In this document: positions 51,032-59,953 of the stretch, piece by piece
How positions within the stretch are numbered: the first letter of the stretch is position 1
How the letters are laid out: each line of letters begins with the position of its first letter
Notes under the pieces: model-generated
What the model was told of the DNA's origin: nothing
Seen by the model: the letters and a program-made list of their open reading frames with translations, nothing else
Databases searched by the model: none
Position numbers and translations under genes: made by a program
Assembly (NCBI GenBank): GCA_937996705.1
Contig: CALKUQ010000020.1
Span: 1-64,000, forward strand
From: an uncultured Chlamydiae bacterium
GTDB taxonomy: Bacteria; Chlamydiota; Chlamydiia; Chlamydiales; 2-12-FULL-49-11
DNA length: 64,000 bases
Reading direction: 5' to 3'

Positions 51032-51347
51032 TGATTTTGAAATCGATGAAATGGAAGATTTTGAAGAAAATGAACCGTTCGTCGAGGAACAGGAAGAAAC
51101 GGCGAAGGAAGATTCGCCTTTAGAAACCGTTTCCATTAATGATATTGGAATAAAAGTTCAACTCGAAGTAGGGCGCTTTGAAGTCTCTCTTAGTGAGCTG
51201 GCTAAAATGGAGCCAGGGTACAAACTACCTATCGAAGTCAACCCAAGAATTGTTACCTTAACAACTTCTGGAAAAGTGATTGGAAAAGGAGAAATGATTG
51301 AAATTGGAGATACCATCGGCATAAAAATCCTAGAACTCTACAAATAA
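51021..51347 (+). CDS. sctQ: Type III secretion SctQ C-terminal SPOA protein
   Basis: A 108-residue protein starting MLNDDFEIDEMEDFEE, with AAGGG seven bases upstream. After an acidic N-terminus, the SPOA domain (about residues 37-107) has GIKVQLEVGRFEVSLSELAK and GDTIGIKILELYK. In other type III systems the second half is HrcQB or an internal-start short form of SctQ that forms heterotetramers with the long form. Here it is an individual gene, overlapping its partner by 11 bp (ATGCTGAATGA). Next gene starts 2 bp later. Confidence 0.82.
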   Translation: MLNDDFEIDEMEDFEENEPFVEEQEETAKEDSPLETVSINDIGIKVQLEVGRFEVSLSELAKMEPGYKLPIEVNPRIVTLTTSGKVIGKGEMIEIGDTIGIKILELYK

Positions 51348-51349
51348 TC

Positions 51350-52930
51350 ATGAAAAACATCGATTTTTATAACCAAACCACTCTCCCCACGTTCAGAACG
51401 GCAACGCCTAAATTTATTTTACCCGAGTACGTAGGCCCTTATAAAATCGATTCTCTTTTAAGTCAGGGCTCCATGAGCCTTTTACTGCTTGGATCTCATC
51501 CTGAGACCAAAAAGCCCCTTGCAATTAAAGTATTACTCCCCCAACTCTTATCCAATCAAGAATTGTCTGATCAATTTTTAAAAGAGGCCGAAATCATAAG
51601 TCTAGCCGATCATCCAAATATCGTGAAACTGTATGGGCAAGGTGAGTGGGAAAAGGGGCTCTATATTGCAATGGAATTCATTCAAGGGATCTCCCTCAGG
51701 CAATTTATTTTGCACAAGTCTCTTTCCCTTCAAAAGGCTCTAGATATTATTTTAGAAATTTCCTACGCCCTTCTTCACCTACACTCGCACAGAATCATAC
51801 ACAGAGATCTTAAACCTGAAAACGTCCTAATCATGGAAAATGGGAACACAAAACTGATTGATTTCGGGATTGCTCATATTCTTGAAGAGACAAATAAACC
51901 AAGAAGACCCGGGCCAAATCAAATCATCGGAACTCCTAGTTACATGAGCCCTGAACAAAAGGCCAACCCTTTTAATATTTCCTTTAACTCAGACATCTAC
52001 TCTCTGGGAATTATGATGTATGAACTTATTTTGGGAAAACTTTCTTTTGGGAATGTTCAACTCGATTTAATCCCTACAAATCTCCGTCCTATCTTAAAAA
52101 AGGCGCTAGAACCCAACCCAAAACTTCGCTATCCAGACATTGTTGATCTCATTGCAGACATTTCAAAATATTTAAAATCTAACGACTTATCCGAAAATGG
52201 AGAGGGCAAAGAGGATGCTTTTAAAATTTGGGAGGTTCTTGGAAAAGAGCATCAAGAACTTCTCACCCCGATTCCCACGTGGCCTGAAATAGATATCGGT
52301 CTTGCAAAACCAAAGGCAATCCATCTGTTTGGAATTTATTATGATTTTTTTAAACTTCCAGACAACTCTTATGTAATTATCTTGGCTGAATCTCCCTATT
52401 CTCAACTCGCCTCTATCATCTCCCTCTCAGTCCTAAAAGGTCTGCTAAGAGCCCGTATTCATGACTTTTATACTAAAAAGAGACCAGAACCTTTTACCTC
52501 AAGTCTATTTGCTTTTGAACTCAATCAACTCTTTTGCCATGAATCTTTTGGACAAAAAAAGGCGATCACAATTCTTCACTTAAGCCCCTTAATGAATCAA
52601 TTCTCCTTTATTTCATCAGGATTTGAATCAATTTGGCACATCTCAAGTTTGGGGGGAAAAGGGCGAATCTTGCGCAACAAATCTCCATTTCTTGGCCTAG
52701 AACCTAACATCCCTTTTTTCTCAACCCAAGACACTTGGAATCCCGGAGACATGCTTATCATGCATCCGTTTCCAAACCTTGACGACCTCACTCTTGAAAC
52801 CCTCAATGCAAATAAATTCTTATCTCCGGAAAAGTTATCTCCCCTCCTTCTTGAAACCCTTCAAGAAAAATCTCAAAATTCTGACAACTCGGCAGAAAAA
52901 ATCGTACTCTCCCTTTTACGCGTCTTCTAA
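51350..52930 (+). CDS. Ser/Thr protein kinase fused to degenerate PP2C/RsbU-like domain
   Basis: A 526-residue protein in the place of C. trachomatis Pkn5 (CT673). The kinase (about residues 27-280) has AIKVLLPQ (ATP Lys), HRDLKPENVLI, KLIDFGIAH and GTPSYMSPEQ; the Gly-loop is glycine-poor (SQGSMSLLL). Residues about 318-505 align with the SpoIIE/RsbU PP2C fold: GIYYDFFKLPDNSYVIILAE (canonical G-D-Y-Y-D-F), LFAFELNQLF, FISSGFESIWHISS, and NPGDMLIMHPFP (normally LLLYTDG). Catalytic Asp positions are Ile, Glu and His/Pro, so the phosphatase is likely inactive. No transmembrane segment. Confidence 0.85.
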   Translation: MKNIDFYNQTTLPTFRTATPKFILPEYVGPYKIDSLLSQGSMSLLLLGSHPETKKPLAIKVLLPQLLSNQELSDQFLKEAEIISLADHPNIVKLYGQGEWEKGLYIAMEFIQGISLRQFILHKSLSLQKALDIILEISYALLHLHSHRIIHRDLKPENVLIMENGNTKLIDFGIAHILEETNKPRRPGPNQIIGTPSYMSPEQKANPFNISFNSDIYSLGIMMYELILGKLSFGNVQLDLIPTNLRPILKKALEPNPKLRYPDIVDLIADISKYLKSNDLSENGEGKEDAFKIWEVLGKEHQELLTPIPTWPEIDIGLAKPKAIHLFGIYYDFFKLPDNSYVIILAESPYSQLASIISLSVLKGLLRARIHDFYTKKRPEPFTSSLFAFELNQLFCHESFGQKKAITILHLSPLMNQFSFISSGFESIWHISSLGGKGRILRNKSPFLGLEPNIPFFSTQDTWNPGDMLIMHPFPNLDDLTLETLNANKFLSPEKLSPLLLETLQEKSQNSDNSAEKIVLSLLRVF

Positions 52931-52938
52931 AAAAAGAT

Positions 52939-52986
52939 AGACTTCTTGCAATTATTCAATTTTTCTTTTAGGATCTGAAGAAGTCT
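52939..52986 (+). terminator. Possible hairpin between the kinase and secretin genes
   Basis: AGACTTCTT pairs with AAGAAGTCT across a 30-base loop, followed by TTTT. It may be an attenuator; the loop is long for a classic terminator. Confidence 0.3.
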
Positions 52987-53010
52987 TTTGGCTATTAAAT
53001 ATATTAATAT

Positions 53011-56000
53011 ATGAATTTAAAAGTTTTTTCTCTTCTCTGCCCTGTTATCGCACTCAGCCTCACGGCTCTTCCTGCATTTATTGAATCTGCGTCCAAAAAA
53101 ACTGAACTGGAACTTGAGTCAGAGGGATACACAATTAATTTTGATAACGTGCCTATCCAAGAATTTTTGAAATTTATCAGCAAAATTGCTGGCGTCAATG
53201 TGATCTATGACGAAGCAGATCTGAATTTTAATGTGACGATTGTCTCAGAAGATCAAACAGACTTAAACAACATCTTATCTGCTCTTGTTCAAATTTTGCG
53301 AATACACGGGCTAACTCTAATTGAAGAAGAGCAAAATCTTTTAATTCATAAAAACGATGATGTACGGCAAATACCGACTGTAGTCTCTGAAGATTATCCT
53401 CTGAAAGGGAAACTAAAACCGGCTTTAATGACAAAAGTATTCAAAATAGAAAAGGGGAACCCAGCCCACATAGCTTCTCTTCTGATTCCCATGCTCTCTA
53501 AAGAGGCGCTTGTTGAAGTCTCTGCAGAAACCAGACAACTAATCATTACCGACGTCTCTTCTAGCATCAACACAATTGAACATCTATTAATTAGCTTAGA
53601 CGCTCCTCAAACCCCTTACGACGTGGATGCTTACAAAGCAAAATTTTTACCTGTCTCTGATTTAGCCCTCCTTGCAAAACAAATTCTTACTCCGATTGCC
53701 GATTCCAAAACATTAGAAATCATCCCCCAATCTGGAACTCAAACGATTTTCATTATTTCAACACCCTTTCTCATTGATAAGACAATGAGTGTCTTACAAG
53801 ACCTTGACAAACCAGGAGCTATGCCAATAGCGCAAGCCCACCATAATTCCTTTTTCGTTTATAAAGTTAAAGAGGCACCCCAAGAACAACTTCGTGCTTC
53901 GTTAAGCAGCTTATCTCAATTTTTAAAAGCGAGCAAAAGTGCGAATGAGCCTCTAATACAAGCTCTAGATTCGGCTCAGTGGGTTGAGTCGACAAACTCC
54001 CTTCTTTTTTCGGGGAGCCCAGCCGCTCTAAAAGAATTATCCGATATTTTAGTATCGTTTGATACTCCAGGTGAAGAACATAAGCCAACCTCCCACCAAA
54101 GCATTCATCGGACTGAATTTCTTATTTATAACGCAAAGCAAACTTCTGCTACCTATTTAAAAGCCTTAATTTTAGAGACAGCAAAAAACCTCAAAGCGGG
54201 AGGACTTTCAGACCCCTCTTTTTTAAAAACCTTAGAGAGTGTAAAAGAGCTCCCTTCTTCCAATCAATTAATTTTCACAGGGACCAAATCCTCTTTAGAT
54301 AAGATTCCTGGAGTTCTTGAGAATCTTGATCAGAAAATTGAATCCAATTTACAAACTGGTACTCCTCAAGACAAAAATGTCACTTTTATCCCCATTCTTA
54401 ATCGTCCTGCTAAAGAAATTGTCTCGATTTTACACGAAACCGCGCTCTCTCTCTCTAAGAGCAACGATCAAGATCCCAGCTTAACTGCTACTCTTAAAAG
54501 CGCCTCCTACACAGAAAATGGGAATACGGTTATTTTATCAGGGAGCCCCTTAAGTGTAGAAAAAGCAAGAGAACTCATAATCGCAAATGATACTGCGCAA
54601 AAACACATATCTTCGCACCAATCCACCCTGTTTGTTCCAGTACTAAACAGACCCGCAAGAGAAATTGTCTCGATTTTACACGAAACCGCTAGCCTACTAT
54701 CGAAAACAGCCACAACAGATCCCGATTTACTACAAACCTTAAAAAGTTCCAATGCTACCCCTAGCGGAAACATTCTGATTTTATCGGGATCGCCTCAAAG
54801 TTTAGAAAAAGCAAAAGAACTGATTGGCGCCAATGACATTGTCCAAAAAACCCTTCTAACTCCTGAAGTTTTTGTCTATAAACTCCAATATCTATCCCCA
54901 GCAGACCTTAAAGCAACCCTTTTTGGCATAGCAGAATATGCAGACCCGACGGGCCAATCTCCAGATTTTGAATCGCTCCAAAAGGCGGTTCATTCTATGC
55001 GTATAATCCCCGATTCTAATGCAGTACAATTCATAGGGACGCCGCAGACCATCTCAAAGCTTAAAGATTTTTTATCCATTCTTGACTCTTCTGAAAATGT
55101 GAAATCTCAGGTGACCCATCAGCTCGGGACAAATTTTCTCGTTTACAAAGTAAAACATTTTGCACCAAAAGAGTTATTGGTTCATCTTAAGCAAATTGTT
55201 AGGGAAGCCCCCAATCAAGACAGTTTAATGAAAAGCGTAGCGGGAGGCCAAATCTCTCCAAGCTCAAATTCGATTGTATTTACAGGGAGCAAAGCAGATC
55301 TAGACAAAATACAAAAGTTACTCGATGGACTTGATTTCGGACCTGAAAAGCAAGCAATAGCAGCTCCAATAAGACAAGCAGAAGGGTATAAGACCTATAA
55401 GCCCGTATTTGTCCCTGGGTCTGAACTTATCAACATGGTTAAAAACTTTGAACAACATCTGGTTGCATCAGGGGTTACTAATGAAAATTTAGCAGAAGTG
55501 ATTGATCATCTCTCTTACCTTCATAGAACAAACACCTTGATTTTAACAGGCAAGCCCGGGGATATCGACCAAGTAGTAGAGCTCTTAAAAGAGTTTGACA
55601 CTCAAGAGACAGCTTCTGGAAGAGGGGTTAAGGTAGTCCAACCAGGTGGTGTTGAGACAATTGATGATACAGGATTTCTCATCTATAAATTGCAACACCA
55701 ATCGGGCTCAAGTATTGTCCAAGCACTCACAGTAATTAGTGGCGACTTGATCTCACAAACAGCGCAGAAAAAAAACACCAGCTTAGCTGAAGCTGTCAAG
55801 TCAACCCAATGGGTTGAGGCAACTAATTCTCTAATTGCAACAGGTCAGCCAAAAGTTTTAGCAAAGCTCCGCGAGCTTATCGAGAGTATTGACCAACCGC
55901 TTAAGCAAGTATTCATCGAAATTTTAGTTGTTGAATCAAATAATAGCGACGACCTTGAATTTGGACTCTCCTGGGGAACCCAAGGAACTGTTCATAACAG

Positions 56001-56919
56001 ATTCGGATGGGGAGCCGGTAATTACAGCTCAAATGATTTAAACCCAGCTTCTGGGACTGTCACTGGATTTCCTGCAGCACTACCTGCCATCACCTCTATC
56101 GGAACAACTGTAGACGGAACTACTTCAGGTGCTGTACTTCCGAATGGACAAGACATTCCCCCGGTTCTCGGTGGTTTTTTAGGAGTTATTGGGGATGTGA
56201 TCTGGCACAAAGGAAAATCGTATGCAAGCTTAGGCTCTTTAGTCAAAGCATTCAGAACAACCGGGACAATCACTGAAATCCTTGCCCAAAAAATTGTAGC
56301 GCAAGACAACCAAAATGCCAAAATTTTTTCAGGCTCTAACATCCCTTTCACCGGATCCCTTGTCACAACCTCCGGATTGAGCCAAACGACTAATGCCAAC
56401 CTTGAATACCGAAACGTGGGAGTCACTCTCAGCATCACTCCCATTATCGGGGATAATGACATCATTACACTCGACATTGATTACGAGCTTTCTGCAACAC
56501 AAAACCAAGGCGGTGGCTCTAGCGGCTCAACAACAGTCCAACAAGCTAACAGCGTCAACGGGATTACCACCTCTAAGACAAGCATGACCACGAAAGTCCA
56601 CCTTCCAGACAGACACTTCCTGGTCCTTTCTGGAACCATGCAAAATAGTACAACACGGCTTAATAACGGGATACCCTGCCTAGGGGGGCTCCCTCTTGTA
56701 GGGGCGGCGTTCTCCCTAAATAACAAAATCAGCACCACAAATAATGTCCTCATCTTTGTCAAACCTCACATCATTAAAACCCACGAAGAGTACAGCAAAA
56801 TCACCAACCGTCAAGAAGAGCTCTTTAGTAATAAAAACCAAGCGAATGTCGAAGACTTCCAAAGAGGGCTTGAACTGGTCCGCTCCCCCGACGATCTTGA
56901 CAACGACTATGAAGATTAA
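53011..56919 (+). CDS. sctC: Type III secretion outer-membrane secretin SctC (CdsC), expanded
   Basis: The outer-membrane channel of the type III apparatus. At 1302 residues it is far longer than typical secretins (550-700) and than CT674 (about 920). After a signal peptide and N0 domain (about residues 40-117) come roughly ten N1-like modules of 60-80 residues (e.g. FFVYKVKEAPQEQLRASL, FLIYNAKQTSATYLKALI, FIPILNRPAKEIVSILHE, FVYKLQYLSPADLKATLF, FLIYKLQHQSGSSIVQAL), each ending near a LD-x-P/D motif. The secretin domain occupies about 963-1260 with VFIEILVVESNNSDDLEFG and PCLGGLPLVGAAFS. No Shine-Dalgarno is obvious at the ATG. Confidence 0.94.
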   Translation: MNLKVFSLLCPVIALSLTALPAFIESASKKTELELESEGYTINFDNVPIQEFLKFISKIAGVNVIYDEADLNFNVTIVSEDQTDLNNILSALVQILRIHGLTLIEEEQNLLIHKNDDVRQIPTVVSEDYPLKGKLKPALMTKVFKIEKGNPAHIASLLIPMLSKEALVEVSAETRQLIITDVSSSINTIEHLLISLDAPQTPYDVDAYKAKFLPVSDLALLAKQILTPIADSKTLEIIPQSGTQTIFIISTPFLIDKTMSVLQDLDKPGAMPIAQAHHNSFFVYKVKEAPQEQLRASLSSLSQFLKASKSANEPLIQALDSAQWVESTNSLLFSGSPAALKELSDILVSFDTPGEEHKPTSHQSIHRTEFLIYNAKQTSATYLKALILETAKNLKAGGLSDPSFLKTLESVKELPSSNQLIFTGTKSSLDKIPGVLENLDQKIESNLQTGTPQDKNVTFIPILNRPAKEIVSILHETALSLSKSNDQDPSLTATLKSASYTENGNTVILSGSPLSVEKARELIIANDTAQKHISSHQSTLFVPVLNRPAREIVSILHETASLLSKTATTDPDLLQTLKSSNATPSGNILILSGSPQSLEKAKELIGANDIVQKTLLTPEVFVYKLQYLSPADLKATLFGIAEYADPTGQSPDFESLQKAVHSMRIIPDSNAVQFIGTPQTISKLKDFLSILDSSENVKSQVTHQLGTNFLVYKVKHFAPKELLVHLKQIVREAPNQDSLMKSVAGGQISPSSNSIVFTGSKADLDKIQKLLDGLDFGPEKQAIAAPIRQAEGYKTYKPVFVPGSELINMVKNFEQHLVASGVTNENLAEVIDHLSYLHRTNTLILTGKPGDIDQVVELLKEFDTQETASGRGVKVVQPGGVETIDDTGFLIYKLQHQSGSSIVQALTVISGDLISQTAQKKNTSLAEAVKSTQWVEATNSLIATGQPKVLAKLRELIESIDQPLKQVFIEILVVESNNSDDLEFGLSWGTQGTVHNRFGWGAGNYSSNDLNPASGTVTGFPAALPAITSIGTTVDGTTSGAVLPNGQDIPPVLGGFLGVIGDVIWHKGKSYASLGSLVKAFRTTGTITEILAQKIVAQDNQNAKIFSGSNIPFTGSLVTTSGLSQTTNANLEYRNVGVTLSITPIIGDNDIITLDIDYELSATQNQGGGSSGSTTVQQANSVNGITTSKTSMTTKVHLPDRHFLVLSGTMQNSTTRLNNGIPCLGGLPLVGAAFSLNNKISTTNNVLIFVKPHIIKTHEEYSKITNRQEELFSNKNQANVEDFQRGLELVRSPDDLDNDYED
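54415..54689 (+). repeat. 29-bp exact direct repeats inside sctC
   Basis: The sequence GAAATTGTCTCGATTTTACA plus nine more bases occurs at 54415-54443 and again at 54661-54689, 246 bp apart, an exact multiple of three. It encodes EIVSILHETA in two adjacent N1-like modules. The exact DNA identity inside modules that otherwise differ suggests recent duplication or gene conversion. Confidence 0.85.
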
Positions 56920-56969
56920 TCTTTTTTTGACTTTCGTAATTTCATCAAATGATCTATAATCTGACCCCT

Positions 56970-58070
56970 ATGAAGCTCAATCGATTTCTCCTTGCTTGCT
57001 CCCTCTTTTGTTTTACTGGCGGTTGCGTTCCTAGACAGGACGCGAAGCTTGCAATGAAACCAAAAATCGATTTTGCTGTACAAGACAAGTACTTAAAACA
57101 CTTATCTCCAGTTTTTAATCCGTTAACTGAGAACGAGTCATACTCTCCCTGGGGAATCGAGTATCAAATAGGGCTCGCCTTTGCAAAAAAATTAGATCTC
57201 TACCAAGCAATCACTTCATTTAAGCGCGCTGATATCCTAATTCCTGAATCTAATCTGGAGAGAAAGGCAGAGATTCAATATCAAATCATTAATTGTTACT
57301 ACCTCGGAAAAAAATACTTTGATGTCATTGACACTTTTGAAAACTCGGTATTGGCTGCTACAGACCGAAATTTTATCGGGTTTCACGACCTCTTAATTAT
57401 CTTAGTCGACTCCTATCTAAACTCAGAAAATCCAGAACGGGCCACTTGGGTCCTTCGAACTATGAAGAAGTTTTATCCCACGGATGCAAAAAAACTTGAG
57501 TTAACTACCGCTATTTTACATGCCGATCTCTATGAAATGAAGCACCTTTCCAATAATGAGGGGACTCTTAGAGAGATTGCCTCTCTTCAAAAAGAGCTCC
57601 CTTTAAAAGATTCTCTGGTCTCGATAGTCAAAGATTCAAAAATTTTCACCACACAACTAGATAACGAGAGAGAAATTCTAAAATTAGAAAATCTTGCCGA
57701 TTCCCAAAAAGCAACCGGGGATATTCTAAAGGCCTTTAATGCACACAAGAAAAACCCCTCCCTAGCAGGATTTTTAAACGCAACCCTCCCAGGCCTTGGT
57801 TACCTCTATATCGGCCAAAAGCAATCTGCATTTACAGCATTTTGTTTAAATGCCCTCTTTATTTCAACCACTGGCTACTTTGTCTACAAAAAAAATGTCC
57901 CTGCGGCAATCATTACCCTAAGTTTTGAAACTGGATGGTACCTTGGCGGGATCCTTGGAGCAAAAGAGGGGGCTGTTCTCTATAATGAGCGCCTCTTTGA
58001 AACGCACGCCCACTATCAAATGCGTGACCATAAAATGTTCCCCATTTTGATGTTACAACATGGCTTTTAA
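56970..58070 (+). CDS. Lipoprotein with TPR-like region and C-terminal membrane helices
   Basis: A 366-residue lipoprotein starting at the ATG at 56970, with a signal peptide ending in a lipobox Cys (LLACSLFCFTGGC). The middle (about residues 60-220) is a run of TPR-like helices (AFAKKLDLYQAITSFKRADI, QYQIINCYYLGKKYFDVIDT). The C-terminal 110 residues have a PGLGYLYIGQKQSAFTAF pattern and two to three hydrophobic helices, as in small multi-membrane proteins often paired with YidD. It follows the secretin and overlaps the YidD-like gene by 11 bp. A role with the type III channel is inference. Confidence 0.65.
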   Translation: MKLNRFLLACSLFCFTGGCVPRQDAKLAMKPKIDFAVQDKYLKHLSPVFNPLTENESYSPWGIEYQIGLAFAKKLDLYQAITSFKRADILIPESNLERKAEIQYQIINCYYLGKKYFDVIDTFENSVLAATDRNFIGFHDLLIILVDSYLNSENPERATWVLRTMKKFYPTDAKKLELTTAILHADLYEMKHLSNNEGTLREIASLQKELPLKDSLVSIVKDSKIFTTQLDNEREILKLENLADSQKATGDILKAFNAHKKNPSLAGFLNATLPGLGYLYIGQKQSAFTAFCLNALFISTTGYFVYKKNVPAAIITLSFETGWYLGGILGAKEGAVLYNERLFETHAHYQMRDHKMFPILMLQHGF

Positions 58071-58446
58071 ATCTATTTTTGCATCTCTTTTAATCTGCTT
58101 TTCTCTGCACAGCAATGCAGCAGGCTATTTTGTCCCGTGGGGAAAGGATAGCGATCTCATTATTTATAAAGAAGACCCCCCTCTTGAAAAACGGACAGAC
58201 CTTTTAAGTTTGGCTGCAGAAAAAGTGATCCTCTTTCACCAAAATGTCATTAGCCCCGTTGATGGCCCAAGAAGCCACTTTCGCCCTACAAGCGCCCGTT
58301 ATATGCTTTTAGCTATCAGGCGGTACGGTTTTTTTCTCGGCTATCTGAAAGGGTGTGATCGCCTCCTTCGAGAAAACAAAGATCCTTGGCTCTACAGGAC
58401 GCGAACCATCGATAACGTCATCTACAAATGGGATCCCACTTTCTAA
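58060..58446 (+). CDS. Exported YidD-like protein
   Basis: A 128-residue protein with an N-terminal signal peptide (MAFKSIFASLLICFSLHSNA) and a YidD-family core (HQNVISPVDGPRSHFRPTS then YMLLAIRRYGFFLGYLKGCD). In YidD the signature is C-R-F-x-P-T-C-S; here both Cys are Ser and Ala-type residues. Its start overlaps the lipoprotein gene by 11 bp. A second, conventional YidD is at 19566. Whether this copy acts in the periplasm is unknown. Possibly works with the lipoprotein. Confidence 0.7.
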   Translation: MAFKSIFASLLICFSLHSNAAGYFVPWGKDSDLIIYKEDPPLEKRTDLLSLAAEKVILFHQNVISPVDGPRSHFRPTSARYMLLAIRRYGFFLGYLKGCDRLLRENKDPWLYRTRTIDNVIYKWDPTF

Positions 58447-58465
58447 AAAATAGTTAGTCAACTAC

Positions 58466-59824
58466 TTATACTGTGTGATAATGCTGCTCACTAGGCTCAG
58501 CTTTCTCATGAAATTTGTACTTAGTTCTAGCTCTTGACTTAAGCTTGAAACGGATAGGACAGCCCATAAGGTTGTAAACTTTACGAAACTGGTTCATCAG
58601 ATAACGACGGTAACTTTCCATCATAAGCTCATGATCATTGACAAACAGTACAAAATGGGGAGGATTAACACTTACTTGCGTAAGATAGTAAATTCGCAAA
58701 CGTTTTCCGCTAATTGATGATGGGTGGTTATGCTGAACAGCTCTTTCCAGAAAGGTGTTGAGTTCCCCGGTTGTAATTCGTCTTTGAAGGTTTTCATACA
58801 CTTGAAAAATTTCTTTGAAAAGATCGGCTACGTTTCTACCAGTTTTGGCAGACCCTATAATCATAGGAACATGCTCAAGAACTGGGTGGCTATTTCTTAA
58901 GTCAAGAATGGCATGCTCCATCCTGTGCCCTTCAATCAGATCCCATTTATTAATAAAGAGAATACAGCCTCTCCCCTTATCTTCAATAAGTTGTAAAATA
59001 GTTTTTTCAAAAGCGGTAATTCCATCTTGGACATCAACGACAAGAACACAAATATCACTTCTTTCAATCGCCTCTTCCGTCCTGATCCTAGCAAACTTTT
59101 CGACCACTTCTTTTTCTTGCTGTTTTCTTTTAAGTCCCGCAGTATCAATAAATAACACACCGCCAATCTCTTCATCAATGGTATCTCGCGTGGTTCCTGG
59201 AATGTCACTTACAACACACCTTTCTTCACCAACGATTGAATTCATGAGGGTTGATTTACCCACATTAGGCCTTCCCACTATGGCAACTTTAGGAATATTT
59301 CCCTCTTCTTTAACAAAAGGCTCAAAATAAGTTTCCATAGCAATTTCAAGTAAATCTGCGATCCCATTTCCATGGGCTGCAGAAACTGCAATCATGTCGG
59401 AAATTCCTAGCGAATAAAATTTTGAAAGGACTAAATCACTTTTGGTCCCCTCGTCAACTTTATTAATTGCCAAAACAATTGGCTTGGATTTTTTAAATAA
59501 AATTCTTGCTATCTCTTCATCCTGCATGGTGATTCCGATTACACCATCAACCACAAAAATCACAGCATCCGCTCTATCAAGAGCAGCTAAAGTCTGTACA
59601 CGAATTTCTTTACTAAAAGCTATATTCCCTTGAGAATCAATGCCCCCTGTGTCAACAAGTCTCACTTTTTTTCCAAAGACATCGACTTCTGCATAGAGGG
59701 CATCACGGGTAACCCCCTCTATATCTTCCACAATCGATCTACGCTCTTTAGCGATACGATTAAACAGAGCCGACTTACCCACATTAGGACGTCCGATGAT
59801 AGCAATAGTAAATATCTTATTCAT
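58466..59824 (-). CDS. der: GTPase Der (EngA)
   Basis: Tandem GTPase needed for 50S maturation. The ATG at 59824 (MNKIFTIAIIGRPNVGKSAL) gives 452 residues, and the second G-domain starts at VAIVGRPNVGKSTL. Both domains have G1, DTGG/DTAG and NKVD/NKWD motifs, and the C-terminal KH-like domain follows (VSVNPPHFVLFVNDHELM). Convergent with the YidD-like gene. Confidence 0.96.
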   Translation of the reverse strand: MNKIFTIAIIGRPNVGKSALFNRIAKERRSIVEDIEGVTRDALYAEVDVFGKKVRLVDTGGIDSQGNIAFSKEIRVQTLAALDRADAVIFVVDGVIGITMQDEEIARILFKKSKPIVLAINKVDEGTKSDLVLSKFYSLGISDMIAVSAAHGNGIADLLEIAMETYFEPFVKEEGNIPKVAIVGRPNVGKSTLMNSIVGEERCVVSDIPGTTRDTIDEEIGGVLFIDTAGLKRKQQEKEVVEKFARIRTEEAIERSDICVLVVDVQDGITAFEKTILQLIEDKGRGCILFINKWDLIEGHRMEHAILDLRNSHPVLEHVPMIIGSAKTGRNVADLFKEIFQVYENLQRRITTGELNTFLERAVQHNHPSSISGKRLRIYYLTQVSVNPPHFVLFVNDHELMMESYRRYLMNQFRKVYNLMGCPIRFKLKSRARTKYKFHEKAEPSEQHYHTV

Positions 59825-59953
59825 AAGCCAAAGATTATATCGCATCGCTCAATCATATACCACACATTTTTCATCGATTTTTCAAAGGGTCCACAAAGGC
59901 AAGAAATGCATAATTATTTGACTAATTAATTACATGCAACTATTAGGTGAATT

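Noticed and set aside
56022..56477. Minus-strand ORF of about 151 codons inside sctC
   Set aside because: Antisense shadow of a well-supported gene with no start signal.
58815..59330. Plus-strand ORF of about 171 codons inside der
   Set aside because: Ser/Ile-rich antisense of GTPase motifs; der is unambiguous.
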